Shown one piece after another: positions 1 through 8,537 of a stretch of 64,000 nucleotides of DNA. Made by a program: the position numbers and the translations under genes. The notes under the pieces were generated by a model that saw only the letters and a list, made by a program, of their open reading frames with translations, ran no database searches and was not told the origin of the DNA. The DNA comes from Arthrobacter sp. zg-Y769 (GTDB lineage Bacteria > Actinomycetota > Actinomycetes > Actinomycetales > Micrococcaceae). Position 1 is the stretch's first letter. Each line of letters starts with the position of its first letter. The stretch covers positions 248,001 to 312,000 of the forward strand of contig NZ_JAJJOE010000008.1 in the NCBI RefSeq assembly GCF_020907405.1, read 5' to 3'.

Positions 1-262
1 CCACCCGGGCGAGTTCCTGCACGTTCGCAGCCAGCAGCTCGCGGAAGCGGAACAGCACGGCAGTGCGTTTGGTCAGCGAGGTCTCGGCCCAGCCGGCGGA
101 GGCGGCCTTGGCGGCGGCGACGACGGCGTCAATGTCCGTCCGGTCCGCCAGCCGCAGCTCGCCGGTGACCTGGCCCGTGGCCGGGTTGTAGACCGGCTGG
201 TGCCGGTCGCCGTGCCCGGCGGTTTCCACGCCGTTGATGAAATGCGTAATGGTGGTGCTCAT
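1..262 (-). CDS. iolA: Methylmalonate-semialdehyde dehydrogenase (CoA-acylating), N-terminal part only
   Basis: The leftward frame starts with ATG at 262 and runs off the window edge. The visible 87 residues begin MSTTITHFINGVE and continue with a YNPATGQVTGEL stretch, the N-terminal signature of the CoA-acylating aldehyde dehydrogenases MmsA/IolA. In inositol breakdown this enzyme converts malonate semialdehyde, NAD+ and CoA to acetyl-CoA, CO2 and NADH in the cytoplasm. The gene lies 37 bp downstream of iolD on the same strand, so it is the last visible gene of the iol operon. The catalytic cysteine region is outside the window. A general aldehyde dehydrogenase cannot be fully excluded from the N-terminus alone, but the operon context makes IolA the best reading. 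Confidence 0.85.
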   Translation of the reverse strand, partial: MSTTITHFINGVETAGHGDRHQPVYNPATGQVTGELRLADRTDIDAVVAAAKAASAGWAETSLTKRTAVLFRFRELLAANVQELARV

Positions 263-299
263 GAAACTCTCCGTTTCTGGTGTCCGGCAGGAGCGGTTG

Positions 300-2261
300 C
301 TAGCCGAGCAGCGGCTTCTGCCGCGCTTTGGAGGAGGAATAGGTGGTGTAGGCCTTCTGCGTGGAGTCCAGCCCGGAGGTGCCGGCCACCGGTACGTCCC
401 ACCAGGATTCAGAATCCGGTGCGTCGATCAGCGGGTCGGATTCAATGTGGACCAGCACTGGGCCGCTGCCCTCCGGTTCGGCCCGGGCCTTAGCCACCGC
501 CGCTTCCAGGTCCGCAATGACATTCGGTCCCGGCTCCACGCGCAGCACGCGCACCCCCAGGGACTCGGCGTTGGCGGCGAGATCCACCGGCAGTTTCGCG
601 CCGTCGTCGAACGTGTGCTGACTGCGGTCCAGCATCCGGTACCGGGTGCCGAAGCGCTGTGAACCGAGGCTTTCGGAGAGCGCCCCGATCGAGGCGAAAC
701 CGTGGTTCTGGATCAGCACGGTGATCAGCTTGATGCCCTCCGCGACGGCCGTGACCAGCTCGGTGTGCATCATCAGGTAGGACCCGTCGCCGACCATCAC
801 GACGACGTCGCGGGGCTGGGCGGCGGCCGTCTCTTCCGGGGCACGGGCGGCCTCGTCGAGTGCCGCCCGCTTCACGCCGAGCCCGCCGGGGATTTCGTAG
901 CCCATGGTGGAGTAGGCGTATTCCACGTGGTACCCGAAGGGGTCCTGCACCCGCCACATTTTGTGCAGGTCACCGGGCAGGGATCCGGCTGCGCAGACGA
1001 CGACGTCGCGGGGCGCCATGGCGCGGTTCACGGCGCCGATGATTTCATTCTGGCTCGGCAGCGGAACGTGCCGGGTGTCAAAGGCTTCGTCTACGGTCCG
1101 GGTCCAGCGGTCCTTTTCGGCAGCAACCCGCCGGAGCATCCCGTCCGGGACGCGGTACCCCTCGAGGGCGGTGGCCAGCCGGAGCAGTGCCTTGCGGGCG
1201 TCGGCCACGAGGGGCAGGCTCGGGCCGAGCTTGTACGCGTCGATGGGTGCCACGTTGATGTTGACGAACTGCACCTGCGGGTTCTGGAACGCCGAGTGGG
1301 AGGCCGTGGTGAAATCCTCGTACCGGGTGCCGATGCCGATGACCAGGTCCGCGTCCCGTGCGAGGGCGTTGGCCGCCGTCGTGCCCGTGGACCCGACGGC
1401 GCCGAGGCAATAGGGGGCGTCCCACTGGACCGTTCCAACACCTGCCTGGGTGTAGCCGATGGGGATGCCGGTGGCCTCGGACAGGCGGGCCAGTTCATCG
1501 GAGGCAAAGGCGTAGAGGACACCGCCGCCGGCCACGATCATCGGCTGCCCGGAGGCGCGAATCAGCTCTGCGGCACGGCGGATGTCCGCCTCTTCGGGTT
1601 CGGGCCGGCGGATCCGCCACTCGCGTTCGGCAAGGAATTCCTCCGGCACCTGGAGCACTTCGGCCTGGACGTCCTGCGGCAGGGAAATGGTGACTGCACC
1701 GGTCTCGGCCGGGTCGGTCAGCACCCGCAGGCCGGAGAGGAAGGCGGAGAACAGCTGCTCGGGCCGGCTGATCCGGTCAAAATACCGGGACAGCGGCCGG
1801 AAGGCATCGTTGACGGTGATGTCGTAGGCCTCCGGCCGTTCCAGCTGCTGCAGCACCGGATCAGGTGTCCGGGTGGCGAACGTGTCCGAGGGCAGCAGCA
1901 GGACGGGCAGCCGGTTGGTGGTGGCCAGTGCGGCGCCGGTGAGCATGTTGGTGGCGCCGGGACCGATGGAACTGGTCACCGCGTAGGTGGCCCGCCGGCG
2001 GGTATGCCGTGCATACCCCACCGCTTGGTGCACCATTGCCTGCTCGTTGCGGCCCTGGTAGTAGGGCATGGCGGCCGGGTCCCGTACCTGGGACTGTTTC
2101 AGCGCCTGGCCGACACCGGCTACATTGCCGTGGCCGAAGATGCCGAACATGCCCGGGAAGAGTCGTTCCCGGTAGTCCTCTCCCCCGATGCTGTCCACCG
2201 CGTACTGGCTGCTCAGGAACTCCACGACCGCCTGGGCGACCGTGATTCTTCGGGTTGCCAT
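300..2261 (-). CDS. iolD: 3D-(3,5/4)-trihydroxycyclohexane-1,2-dione acylhydrolase
   Basis: This 653-residue thiamine-diphosphate enzyme opens the ring of trihydroxycyclohexane-dione to 5-deoxyglucuronate in myo-inositol catabolism. Visible features are the N-terminal IFGHGNVAGVGQAL segment typical of IolD, the NEQAMVHQAVGYAR stretch carrying the cofactor-activating glutamate (about residue 73), and the C-terminal ThDP/Mg motif from GDGSY (about residue 491) to the asparagine in IQNHGF (about residue 519). Length is normal for IolD. The start ATG overlaps the stop of the upstream aldolase as TGATG, so translation is coupled. The only close alternatives are other ThDP enzymes such as acetolactate synthase, but the N-terminus and neighbours exclude them. 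Confidence 0.95.
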   Translation of the reverse strand: MATRRITVAQAVVEFLSSQYAVDSIGGEDYRERLFPGMFGIFGHGNVAGVGQALKQSQVRDPAAMPYYQGRNEQAMVHQAVGYARHTRRRATYAVTSSIGPGATNMLTGAALATTNRLPVLLLPSDTFATRTPDPVLQQLERPEAYDITVNDAFRPLSRYFDRISRPEQLFSAFLSGLRVLTDPAETGAVTISLPQDVQAEVLQVPEEFLAEREWRIRRPEPEEADIRRAAELIRASGQPMIVAGGGVLYAFASDELARLSEATGIPIGYTQAGVGTVQWDAPYCLGAVGSTGTTAANALARDADLVIGIGTRYEDFTTASHSAFQNPQVQFVNINVAPIDAYKLGPSLPLVADARKALLRLATALEGYRVPDGMLRRVAAEKDRWTRTVDEAFDTRHVPLPSQNEIIGAVNRAMAPRDVVVCAAGSLPGDLHKMWRVQDPFGYHVEYAYSTMGYEIPGGLGVKRAALDEAARAPEETAAAQPRDVVVMVGDGSYLMMHTELVTAVAEGIKLITVLIQNHGFASIGALSESLGSQRFGTRYRMLDRSQHTFDDGAKLPVDLAANAESLGVRVLRVEPGPNVIADLEAAVAKARAEPEGSGPVLVHIESDPLIDAPDSESWWDVPVAGTSGLDSTQKAYTTYSSSKARQKPLLG

Positions 2262-3178
2262 CAGCCGCCGGCCTCCTGTCGGGTGGATGTCTTGAGCAGG
2301 GAGGCAGCTGTTGCCACGGCGTCCTCCACGCTGCCCTCCCTGGGGTAAAGCAGCGTACGCCCCACCGTCAGCCCCTGGACACCCGGAAGTTTCAAGGCTG
2401 CCTGCCAGCCCGCATAGGTGTCCTCCGGAGACCCGGACGGGTCACCGCCCAGCAGGACGGTGGGCATGGTTGTGGCCGCGAGGACCCGTTCCATATCCGG
2501 GACCACGGGCAGCTTCATCCAGGTATAGGCGCTGGTGGCACCCAGGCCCGAGGCGATGGCCACCGAGGCCACCACGGCGTCGGTACTGAGGTCGTTGCGG
2601 ATCCGCCCGTTCTCCCAGACGGACAGGAACGGTTCCACCATGGCCACCAGGCCGCGTTCCGCAAGGCTGTTGATCGCGTTTGCCGTGGCTTCGAGCAGGC
2701 CGGCGGTGGCCGGGTCCGTGAGGCAGATCCGGGTGAGCATCTTGCCGCCGGTGGCGCCCAGCGCCAGCAGGGCCTCGGCGGTGTGGCCGGTGAACCGGTC
2801 ATCTATCTCGTTGACGTAGCCGGCCAGGCCGCCCCGGTTCATGGACCCGAACAGCAGCTTGCCCTCCAGCGCACCGAGCAGCAGCAGGTCGTCCAGGATA
2901 TCCGGGCTGGCCAGCACTCCGTCGACGGCGGGATTCGCCAGGGCGGTCCGGAGCCGGTCCAGCAGGCCGCGGCGGTCCGCCATCGCCAGGGGATCGCTGC
3001 CGACGGAGAGCGCCCCGCGGGCGGGATGGTCCGCGGCCACAATGAAGTTCTGCTCGCCCTGCCGCGGACCGGGGTGGGGCCGGCGGTCGCCGGCGGCGCG
3101 GAGGACCGCTTCCGGATCCTCCAGCCGGATGCGGGAAAGGTGCTCGTAGCGCCGCGGATCGTCGTCGAATTCGCTCAT
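2261..3178 (-). CDS. Cgl0159-family aldolase of the iol operon
   Basis: A 305-residue (beta/alpha)8-type protein of the Cgl0159 / deoxyribose-phosphate-aldolase-like family found in actinobacterial inositol clusters. Segments such as FIVAADHPARGA near the N-terminus, KLLFGSMNRGG and TAYTWMKLP-like strands ending in TVLLGGDPSG fit a class I aldolase barrel; the lysine in GKMLTRIC or WMKLP is a candidate Schiff-base residue (inference). Its likely job is cleavage of 2-deoxy-5-keto-gluconate-6-phosphate to dihydroxyacetone phosphate and malonate semialdehyde, the step done by IolJ elsewhere. It overlaps iolC (stop at 3175-3177) as ATGA and iolD as TGATG, so three genes are translationally coupled. 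Confidence 0.8.
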   Translation of the reverse strand: MSEFDDDPRRYEHLSRIRLEDPEAVLRAAGDRRPHPGPRQGEQNFIVAADHPARGALSVGSDPLAMADRRGLLDRLRTALANPAVDGVLASPDILDDLLLLGALEGKLLFGSMNRGGLAGYVNEIDDRFTGHTAEALLALGATGGKMLTRICLTDPATAGLLEATANAINSLAERGLVAMVEPFLSVWENGRIRNDLSTDAVVASVAIASGLGATSAYTWMKLPVVPDMERVLAATTMPTVLLGGDPSGSPEDTYAGWQAALKLPGVQGLTVGRTLLYPREGSVEDAVATAASLLKTSTRQEAGG

Positions 3179-4197
3179 GGCGCGCTCTCCATCGGTTCCG
3201 GCACGGTCCGGCCCTGACCGGCCAGCAGTGCCGCCACCTCATCGGGGGTGGGCATCGCGTCCGCGCAGGACAGCCGGGAGGCAACGATGGCGCCGGCCGC
3301 ATTCGCATAGTCCAGCACCGCGGCCAGCGGCCAGCCGGACAGCAGCCCGTGGCAGAAGGCGCCGCCGAACGCGTCTCCGGCGCCCAGCCCGTTCACGGTC
3401 TTCACCCGGACGGGAGCCGAAACCACGCGTTCCGCGGCGGTCTTGGCGAGCACTCCGTCTGCACCGAGTTTGACGACGGCGATGCTCACCCCGGCTGCGA
3501 GCAGCCGGTCCGCCTGCTCATCGGGGGTTCCTGCTCCGACGGCTACGGCACACTCCGTCTCATTCCCGATGGCGACGTTTACGTAGGGCAGGATCCGGGC
3601 CACCTCTGCCGCCGCCTCCGCCTCGCCGCCCCAGAACATCGGCCGGTAATCGAGGTCCAGCACGGTGAACCGGCCGGCCGGAAGCTCCTGGCGCGGCCGC
3701 ACCCGGTGTGCGGCCAGATGGGCGGACCGGCTGGGTTCCTGGCACAGGCCCGTCACCGTGGACCAGAAGATTCCGGCGTCCCGGACCGCGTCCAGATCCA
3801 GGCTTCCTGCGTCGATCTGCAGATCGGGGGCAGTGGGAAAGCGGCCGTAAAAATACAGCGGGAAAGCGTCCGGAGGCATGATGGCGCAGAACGTCACCGG
3901 CGTCTGCAGGTGGGGCACTGAGGTGACGAAGCGGTCATCCACGCCGAACTTACGCAGCTCCCGGTGCAGGTATTCGCCGAAGGGGTCCTGTCCGGTGCGG
4001 GTAATGACGCCGCTGCGCCGGCCGTGCCGGGCGGCCGCCACAGCTACATTCGAGGGTGATCCGCCCAGGTATTTAGTGAAGCCGGCGACGTCCTCCAGCG
4101 GCACGCCGATGTCATCGGGATAAACATCAACGCTGATCCGTCCCATTGTCAGCACCTCATGAGCCACCCGTGGATCACCGGCCTTCCTGTTCCGCAT
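3175..4197 (-). CDS. iolC: 5-dehydro-2-deoxygluconokinase
   Basis: PfkB-family sugar kinase of 340 residues that phosphorylates 5-dehydro-2-deoxygluconate. It shows the N-terminal PfkB motif LGGSPSNVAVAAARHG and the C-terminal motif VNGLGAGDAFGGAF, whose Asp is the catalytic base. The proposed start is the ATG at 4197; a TTG lies directly upstream at 4200. It is the first gene of the leftward iol operon and overlaps the downstream aldolase by four bases (ATGA). The 5-keto-gluconokinase identity rests on operon position with iolD and iolA; PfkB kinases cannot be told apart by motif alone. Confidence 0.9.
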   Translation of the reverse strand: MRNRKAGDPRVAHEVLTMGRISVDVYPDDIGVPLEDVAGFTKYLGGSPSNVAVAAARHGRRSGVITRTGQDPFGEYLHRELRKFGVDDRFVTSVPHLQTPVTFCAIMPPDAFPLYFYGRFPTAPDLQIDAGSLDLDAVRDAGIFWSTVTGLCQEPSRSAHLAAHRVRPRQELPAGRFTVLDLDYRPMFWGGEAEAAAEVARILPYVNVAIGNETECAVAVGAGTPDEQADRLLAAGVSIAVVKLGADGVLAKTAAERVVSAPVRVKTVNGLGAGDAFGGAFCHGLLSGWPLAAVLDYANAAGAIVASRLSCADAMPTPDEVAALLAGQGRTVPEPMESAP

Positions 4198-4260
4198 CAA
4201 GCAGCAGCTACAGCCGCCTCGGAGTGATCAGAACCACAGTCACCACTGTGCGCGTGAAAG

Positions 4261-4290
4261 TTTGTCCTGTCAAAGGTTTGTGCTGACAAA
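4261..4290. promoter_or_regulatory. 30-bp imperfect dyad, candidate iol operator
   Basis: The pattern TTTGTC-N4-CAAA-GG-TTTG-N4-GACAAA is symmetrical over 30 bp. It lies about 65 bp upstream of iolC in the divergent gap between iolC and the exonuclease gene. On the minus strand TTGACA (4273-4268) sits inside the dyad and would serve as the -35 of the iol promoter, so a bound repressor would block it. No regulator gene is adjacent, so the protein is unknown (IolR of the LacI or GntR type is a guess). Confidence 0.55.
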
Positions 4291-4457
4291 TTGCACAAGC
4301 CTCGGCAAAGCGGCCCAGAAACCGGAATACGCTTGCGTAAGTACTTTGCCGCTCGCTCGGAGGTGCACAATGTCCTGTCATACGGGGGCTGCTGCACAGG
4401 AGAGAGGGAATTCCTGCCGGCGTCCCCTCACCGCATGATCCATGCAAGGATCGGGCT

Positions 4458-5396
4458 ATGACCCAGCGCCTGATGCTCCTCGACACTGCATCCCTCTACT
4501 TCCGTGCCTTCTACGGTGTACCCGACACCATCCGCCGGTCCGACGGAACGCCGGTGAACGCCGTGCGCGGACTGCTGGACATGATCGCCCGGCTCACCTC
4601 CGATTACGAAGCCACGCACCTGATCGCCTGCTGGGATGATGACTGGCGGCCGCAGTGGCGGGTGGACCTGCTCCCCACCTACAAGGCGCACCGGGTGGCC
4701 GAAGAGGTCAGCGGGAACCCCGACGTCGAAACCGTTCCCGATCCCCTCGAGGCACAGATCCCGATGATCCGCCGGACGCTGGAGCTCGCGGGCATCGCCG
4801 TCGTCGGCGCCGCGGAACACGAGGCCGACGATGTGATCGGCACCTACGCGACCACCGCATCCATGCCGGTGGACGTGGTGACCGGGGACCGGGACCTGTT
4901 CCAGGTCATCGACGACGACAGGGACGTCCGCGTGATCTACACCGCCCGCGGCATGAAGAACCTGGACGTAATGACTGATGCATCGATGGTGGCCAAGTAC
5001 CGGGTGCTGCCCGAACAGTACGCGGACTACGCGACCCTGCGCGGTGACGCATCCGACGGGCTGCCCGGGGTGTCCGGCATCGGCGAGAAGACCGCTGCGT
5101 CGCTGCTGGCCGAGTACGGCACGCTGGATTCCCTGTTGGCCGCGGCAAAGGACCCGGACAGCGGCCTCTCATCGCCGGTCCGGTCCAAGCTCGCCAAGGC
5201 GGCTGACTACCTGGCGGTTGCGCCCAAGGTGGTGAAGGTGGTGCGGGACCTGGATCTACCCGCGCCGGAAAAGGCGGGGGCCGAACTGCATGCGGTCACC
5301 GGCAGGGAGCGCGCGGAACTGGAGAAGCTGGGCACGGAGTGGAACCTGGGCGGAACGGTGGCGCGGCTGCTGGAGGCTTTCGACCGGTACGCCTAG
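4458..5396 (+). CDS. 5'-3' exonuclease, stand-alone PolI-type nuclease domain
   Basis: This 312-residue protein matches the 5'-nuclease domain of DNA polymerase I without the polymerase. Visible motifs are the N-terminal metal-binding LLDTASLYFRAFYG, the acidic EHEADDVIGTYA and TGDRDLFQVI segments, and the helix-3-turn-helix DNA-binding motif GDASDGLPGVSGIGEKTAA (about residues 196-215). Such proteins cleave RNA or flap structures during replication and repair in many actinobacteria, next to a full polA elsewhere. It is transcribed divergently from iolC and stands alone. The start ATG at 4458 gives a full-length domain. Confidence 0.9.
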   Translation: MTQRLMLLDTASLYFRAFYGVPDTIRRSDGTPVNAVRGLLDMIARLTSDYEATHLIACWDDDWRPQWRVDLLPTYKAHRVAEEVSGNPDVETVPDPLEAQIPMIRRTLELAGIAVVGAAEHEADDVIGTYATTASMPVDVVTGDRDLFQVIDDDRDVRVIYTARGMKNLDVMTDASMVAKYRVLPEQYADYATLRGDASDGLPGVSGIGEKTAASLLAEYGTLDSLLAAAKDPDSGLSSPVRSKLAKAADYLAVAPKVVKVVRDLDLPAPEKAGAELHAVTGRERAELEKLGTEWNLGGTVARLLEAFDRYA

Positions 5397-5619
5397 GCGC
5401 TGCTGGAGCGCCGGCGCCGGAGCAGGCAGCACTATGAGGGGTGCCGTGACGAAGATTCGATGGTCTCCCCGACGTTTGATGGCCTTCACTATTGTCATCG
5501 TCAACTGTGGAGCTTAGCTTTGCCGCGATGATCCCAACTCGGCGCAACGACGCGTCGAGCAGCACGGCACGGAGCGGGGTGGTGACGGCTGGTCATCCAG
5601 ACCCATTGAAGGGACGGAC

Positions 5620-7485
5620 ATGATCACCAGATCCGCATTGACCCGCTGGAAGGCCGCCGACGGCAGGCGCCCGGTTGCCCTCGCTACTGCTGCCGTACTC
5701 ACTGCGGTGCTATTGACTGCGGGATCTGCTTCCGCGGCACAGCCCGCCACTTCGAAAAGAATCCCGCAGCTGTCGGCTGCACAACCCGGATCCTTGGAAA
5801 AGTGCACGGAATTGGCCTCGTTCGACTTTGGGGCGACCGTCATCACGACGGCGGAGGTCATTCCTGCCGGTGCCCTGACAAATGCCGGCACCGCCGTGGG
5901 CGAGCACTGCCTTATCCAGGGACAGATGAACGAACGCACAAGTCCGGTTGACGGGCAGAGGTATGCGATCGGCTTTGAGATGCGCCTGCCGACGGACTGG
6001 AGCGGCCGCTATCTGTATCAGGCGAACGGAGGAACCGACGGCCGGGTCGCCCCCGCTGTAGGCGCCTTCACCGGTGGGCAGCTGGAGAATGGCCTCCAGC
6101 TGGGGTTTGCCGTGCTGAGCTCAGACGCGGGCCATAATGAAGCCCAGAACCCACTGTTCGGGCTCGACCCGCAGGCCCGGCTGGATTACGGCTACCAGGC
6201 AGTGGGAACACTCACCCCCATGGCCAAGGAACTGATTACCGCTGCATATGGGCGCGGACCTGACCGGTCCTACATTGCCGGCGGCTCGAACGGCGGCCGC
6301 CACACCATGGTCGCCTCTGCCCGCTATGCGCAGGAGTACGACGGGTACCTGGCTATCGCCCCGGGGCTCGACCTTCCCCAGGCTGCGGTAGCCCAGTTGT
6401 GGGGTGCCCAGCAATGGGCCGGCGTGGCCACCGCGACACCCGTCACCGGCCCGGCCGACCTCGAGACGGCGTTCCCCGTCGCGGAGCGCCAGCTGGTTTC
6501 CGCTGCGATCGTTGCCGCGTGTGACGGGCTGGACCGGCTCGAGGACGGCATGGTGCAGGACATCGAGGGTTGCCGCAACACCTTCTCCATCCACCGGGAC
6601 GTGCCGACATGTACTGCAGGGCGTGACGGAACGTGCCTCACCGAGGCGCAGAAGAACGTCATCGCCGCAGTCTTCGACGGTGCCCGCAACAGTGCAGGAG
6701 ACGAGCTGTACAGCTCATTTCCGTTCGACCCGGGAATCGTCTCGCCCGGTTGGGCGAGCTGGAAGTTCACGAGTTCGATAGACCGCAACCGTGACCCCGT
6801 CGCCGTGGGCTTTATCTTCTCGGTCCCGCCGGCAGATGTCAGCATGCTGAACGACACCTTGGGCTACGCATTGAACTACGACGTGGACGCCCAGGCCGAC
6901 CGGATTTACGAGACCAACGGCGTTTACACCGAAAGCTCGATGTCGTTCATGAACCCGCCGAACCCGACACGTCTGGATACACTTCGCGGCCGTGGCGGGA
7001 AGATGATCGTCGTCCATGGGGCCGCGGACGGAGTGTTCTCACCCGATAACACCGCCGCCTGGTACCGGTCGCTGGACAGGCGCTACAAGAACGACGCCGA
7101 CGAATTCGTGCGCTATTTTGAGGTGCCGGGGATGGGCCACGTGCGCGGAGGTCCGGCCACGGACCAGTTTGATGGACTCACGGCATTGGTCGACTGGGTT
7201 GAAGGCGGCAAAGCGCCGGAACGCCTTACCGCTACGGCCCGAGGCGCCGGAAACCCCGGCGGAGTGAATCCCGAGGTTCCGGCAAGTTGGTCTGCAGATC
7301 GCTCACGTCCGCTGTGCGTCTACCCGCTTATTGCGCAATACAGGAAGGGCGACCCGGAGGACGCCGACAGCTTCGCCTGCAAGCGGAGCAGTCGGAGCGA
7401 GGGCAACGGACACGGCGACGGACACGGCGACGGACATGGTCATGGCAACGGACACGGACACGGCCGCGGGGGCGGCCACCGCTAA
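5620..7485 (+). CDS. Secreted tannase/feruloyl-esterase-family hydrolase with His/Gly-rich tail
   Basis: A 621-residue exported esterase of the tannase family (PF07519 type). The N-terminus has basic residues, a hydrophobic stretch (about residues 20-38) and an ASAAQP cleavage site, so it is probably secreted by Sec. The nucleophile is in AGGSNGGRH (Ser about residue 222), the acid in HGAADGVFSPDN and the histidine in PGMGHVRGGPATDQ, which matches the family triad. It should hydrolyse ester bonds of plant phenolics such as tannins or feruloyl sugars; the actual substrate is unknown. The last 25 residues are an HGDG/HGNG/HGHG repeat, unusual for the family and possibly metal binding. An AAGGGACG ribosome site precedes the ATG. 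Confidence 0.85.
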   Translation: MITRSALTRWKAADGRRPVALATAAVLTAVLLTAGSASAAQPATSKRIPQLSAAQPGSLEKCTELASFDFGATVITTAEVIPAGALTNAGTAVGEHCLIQGQMNERTSPVDGQRYAIGFEMRLPTDWSGRYLYQANGGTDGRVAPAVGAFTGGQLENGLQLGFAVLSSDAGHNEAQNPLFGLDPQARLDYGYQAVGTLTPMAKELITAAYGRGPDRSYIAGGSNGGRHTMVASARYAQEYDGYLAIAPGLDLPQAAVAQLWGAQQWAGVATATPVTGPADLETAFPVAERQLVSAAIVAACDGLDRLEDGMVQDIEGCRNTFSIHRDVPTCTAGRDGTCLTEAQKNVIAAVFDGARNSAGDELYSSFPFDPGIVSPGWASWKFTSSIDRNRDPVAVGFIFSVPPADVSMLNDTLGYALNYDVDAQADRIYETNGVYTESSMSFMNPPNPTRLDTLRGRGGKMIVVHGAADGVFSPDNTAAWYRSLDRRYKNDADEFVRYFEVPGMGHVRGGPATDQFDGLTALVDWVEGGKAPERLTATARGAGNPGGVNPEVPASWSADRSRPLCVYPLIAQYRKGDPEDADSFACKRSSRSEGNGHGDGHGDGHGHGNGHGHGRGGGHR

Positions 7486-7543
7486 CGGTGCAGGACCGGC
7501 TGCCGTTCGCCGTGCTGACGGCAGCGGGTCCTGCGGACCAAAG

Positions 7544-7575
7544 AAAATACCCCGGTCCGAAGACCGGGGTATTTT
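7544..7575. terminator. Bidirectional intrinsic terminator between tannase and tRNA-Leu
   Basis: A perfect 14-bp stem (AAAATACCCCGGTC / GACCGGGGTATTTT) with a CGAA tetraloop. The A/T ends give a U-tract on both strands, so it can stop the rightward esterase transcript and the leftward tRNA transcript. Confidence 0.9.
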
Positions 7576-7584
7576 TACAAACGG

Positions 7585-7666
7585 TGCCCGAAGTGGGACT
7601 CGAACCCACACACCTCTCGATACTGCATTTTGAGTGCAGCGCGTCTGCCAATTCCGCCATTCGGGC
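7585..7666 (-). tRNA. tRNA-Leu (anticodon CAA)
   Basis: Read leftwards the sequence folds into a class II cloverleaf: acceptor stem GCCCGAA/TTCGGGC, D-arm with GGCAGACGC, anticodon stem CTGCA/TGCAG with loop CTCAAAA (anticodon CAA, reading UUG), a long variable arm as expected for tRNA-Leu, and T-arm GGTTCGAGTCC. The discriminator base is A, as in leucine tRNAs. A full CCA end is not encoded. Confidence 0.95.
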
Positions 7667-7790
7667 GTGCCCTGCGTCACGAAGCACGAGTACTTACCGT
7701 GTTGGGCGCAAAACAACTGTACATGCGGATACCCTGATTGTGTGAACTGTCGGTCTGCCGGCAGGAGAGACCGTATCTGAGGAGCCATCT

Positions 7791-8435
7791 GTGTCTGAGT
7801 CCACCGAGTCCGAGCCCGCCGCGTCGTCCAACGCTGCGTCTGCCAACACCGCGCCGTCCAACAGCCCGGCCCGCCGTGTACTCGTCGCAGAAGACGAGAC
7901 CCTGATCCGCCTGGACATTGTCGAGATCCTCACCGGTGAGGGCTACGACGTCGTCGGCGAGGCGGATAACGGCGAAAAGGCCGTCCAGCTGGCCCAGGAA
8001 TTGAAGCCGGACCTGGTACTGATGGACGTGAAGATGCCCCTGATGGACGGCATCACCGCCGCCGAGCAGATCGTCAAGGCCCGCATTGCCCCCGTGGTGC
8101 TGCTGACCGCGTTCAGCCAGAAGGAACTGGTGGAACGCGCCCGCGAGGCAGGTGCCATGGCCTACGTGGTCAAGCCCTTCACGCCTGCGGACCTGATCCC
8201 TGCCATCGAGATCGCCCTTTCCCGCCACGAGGAAATCAAGGCCCTCGAAGCAGAGGTCACCGACCTGAAGGAACAGTTCGCCACCCGCAAGCTGGTGGAG
8301 CGCGCCAAGTCGCTGTTGACCACGAAGATGGGCCTCACCGAACCCGAGGCCTTCCGCTGGATCCAGAAGACCTCGATGGACCGCCGCCTGAGCATGCGCG
8401 AAGTGGCCGAGACCATCATCAACCAGGTGAACTAA
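7791..8435 (+). CDS. pdtaR: ANTAR-domain response regulator (PdtaR-like)
   Basis: A 214-residue two-component response regulator. Residues 1-28 are a Ser/Ala/Pro-rich tail, followed by a receiver domain (RRVLVAEDETLIRLD; phospho-acceptor Asp in DLVLMDVKMP) and a C-terminal ANTAR RNA-binding domain (LVERAKSLLTTKMGLTEPEA...IQKTSMDRRLSMREVA). ANTAR regulators bind dual hairpins in nascent RNA and prevent transcription termination. In actinobacteria this protein pairs with the histidine kinase PdtaS, which is not in the window. The start is the GTG at 7791, preceded by GAGGAG at 7 nt. It converges with pyk. Confidence 0.92.
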   Translation: MSESTESEPAASSNAASANTAPSNSPARRVLVAEDETLIRLDIVEILTGEGYDVVGEADNGEKAVQLAQELKPDLVLMDVKMPLMDGITAAEQIVKARIAPVVLLTAFSQKELVERAREAGAMAYVVKPFTPADLIPAIEIALSRHEEIKALEAEVTDLKEQFATRKLVERAKSLLTTKMGLTEPEAFRWIQKTSMDRRLSMREVAETIINQVN

Positions 8436-8472
8436 CCCCTACTCCCCCGCGGGAACCAGCAGCAAAGCACGA

Positions 8473-8520
8473 ACCAACAGGAAAGGTCCCGTCCAATCGG
8501 ACGGGACCTTTCCTGTTGGT
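8473..8520. terminator. Very long bidirectional terminator between pdtaR and pyk
   Basis: A perfect 22-bp stem (from ACCAACAGG to CCTGTTGGT) with an AATC loop fills the gap between two convergent genes. The length without any mismatch is unusual. Confidence 0.9.
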
Positions 8521-8537
8521 GCAGGGAAAACCGGAAC

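Noticed and set aside
702-2348. 548-codon rightward frame opposite iolD
   Set aside because: Antisense shadow of iolD; no ribosome site and no family features.
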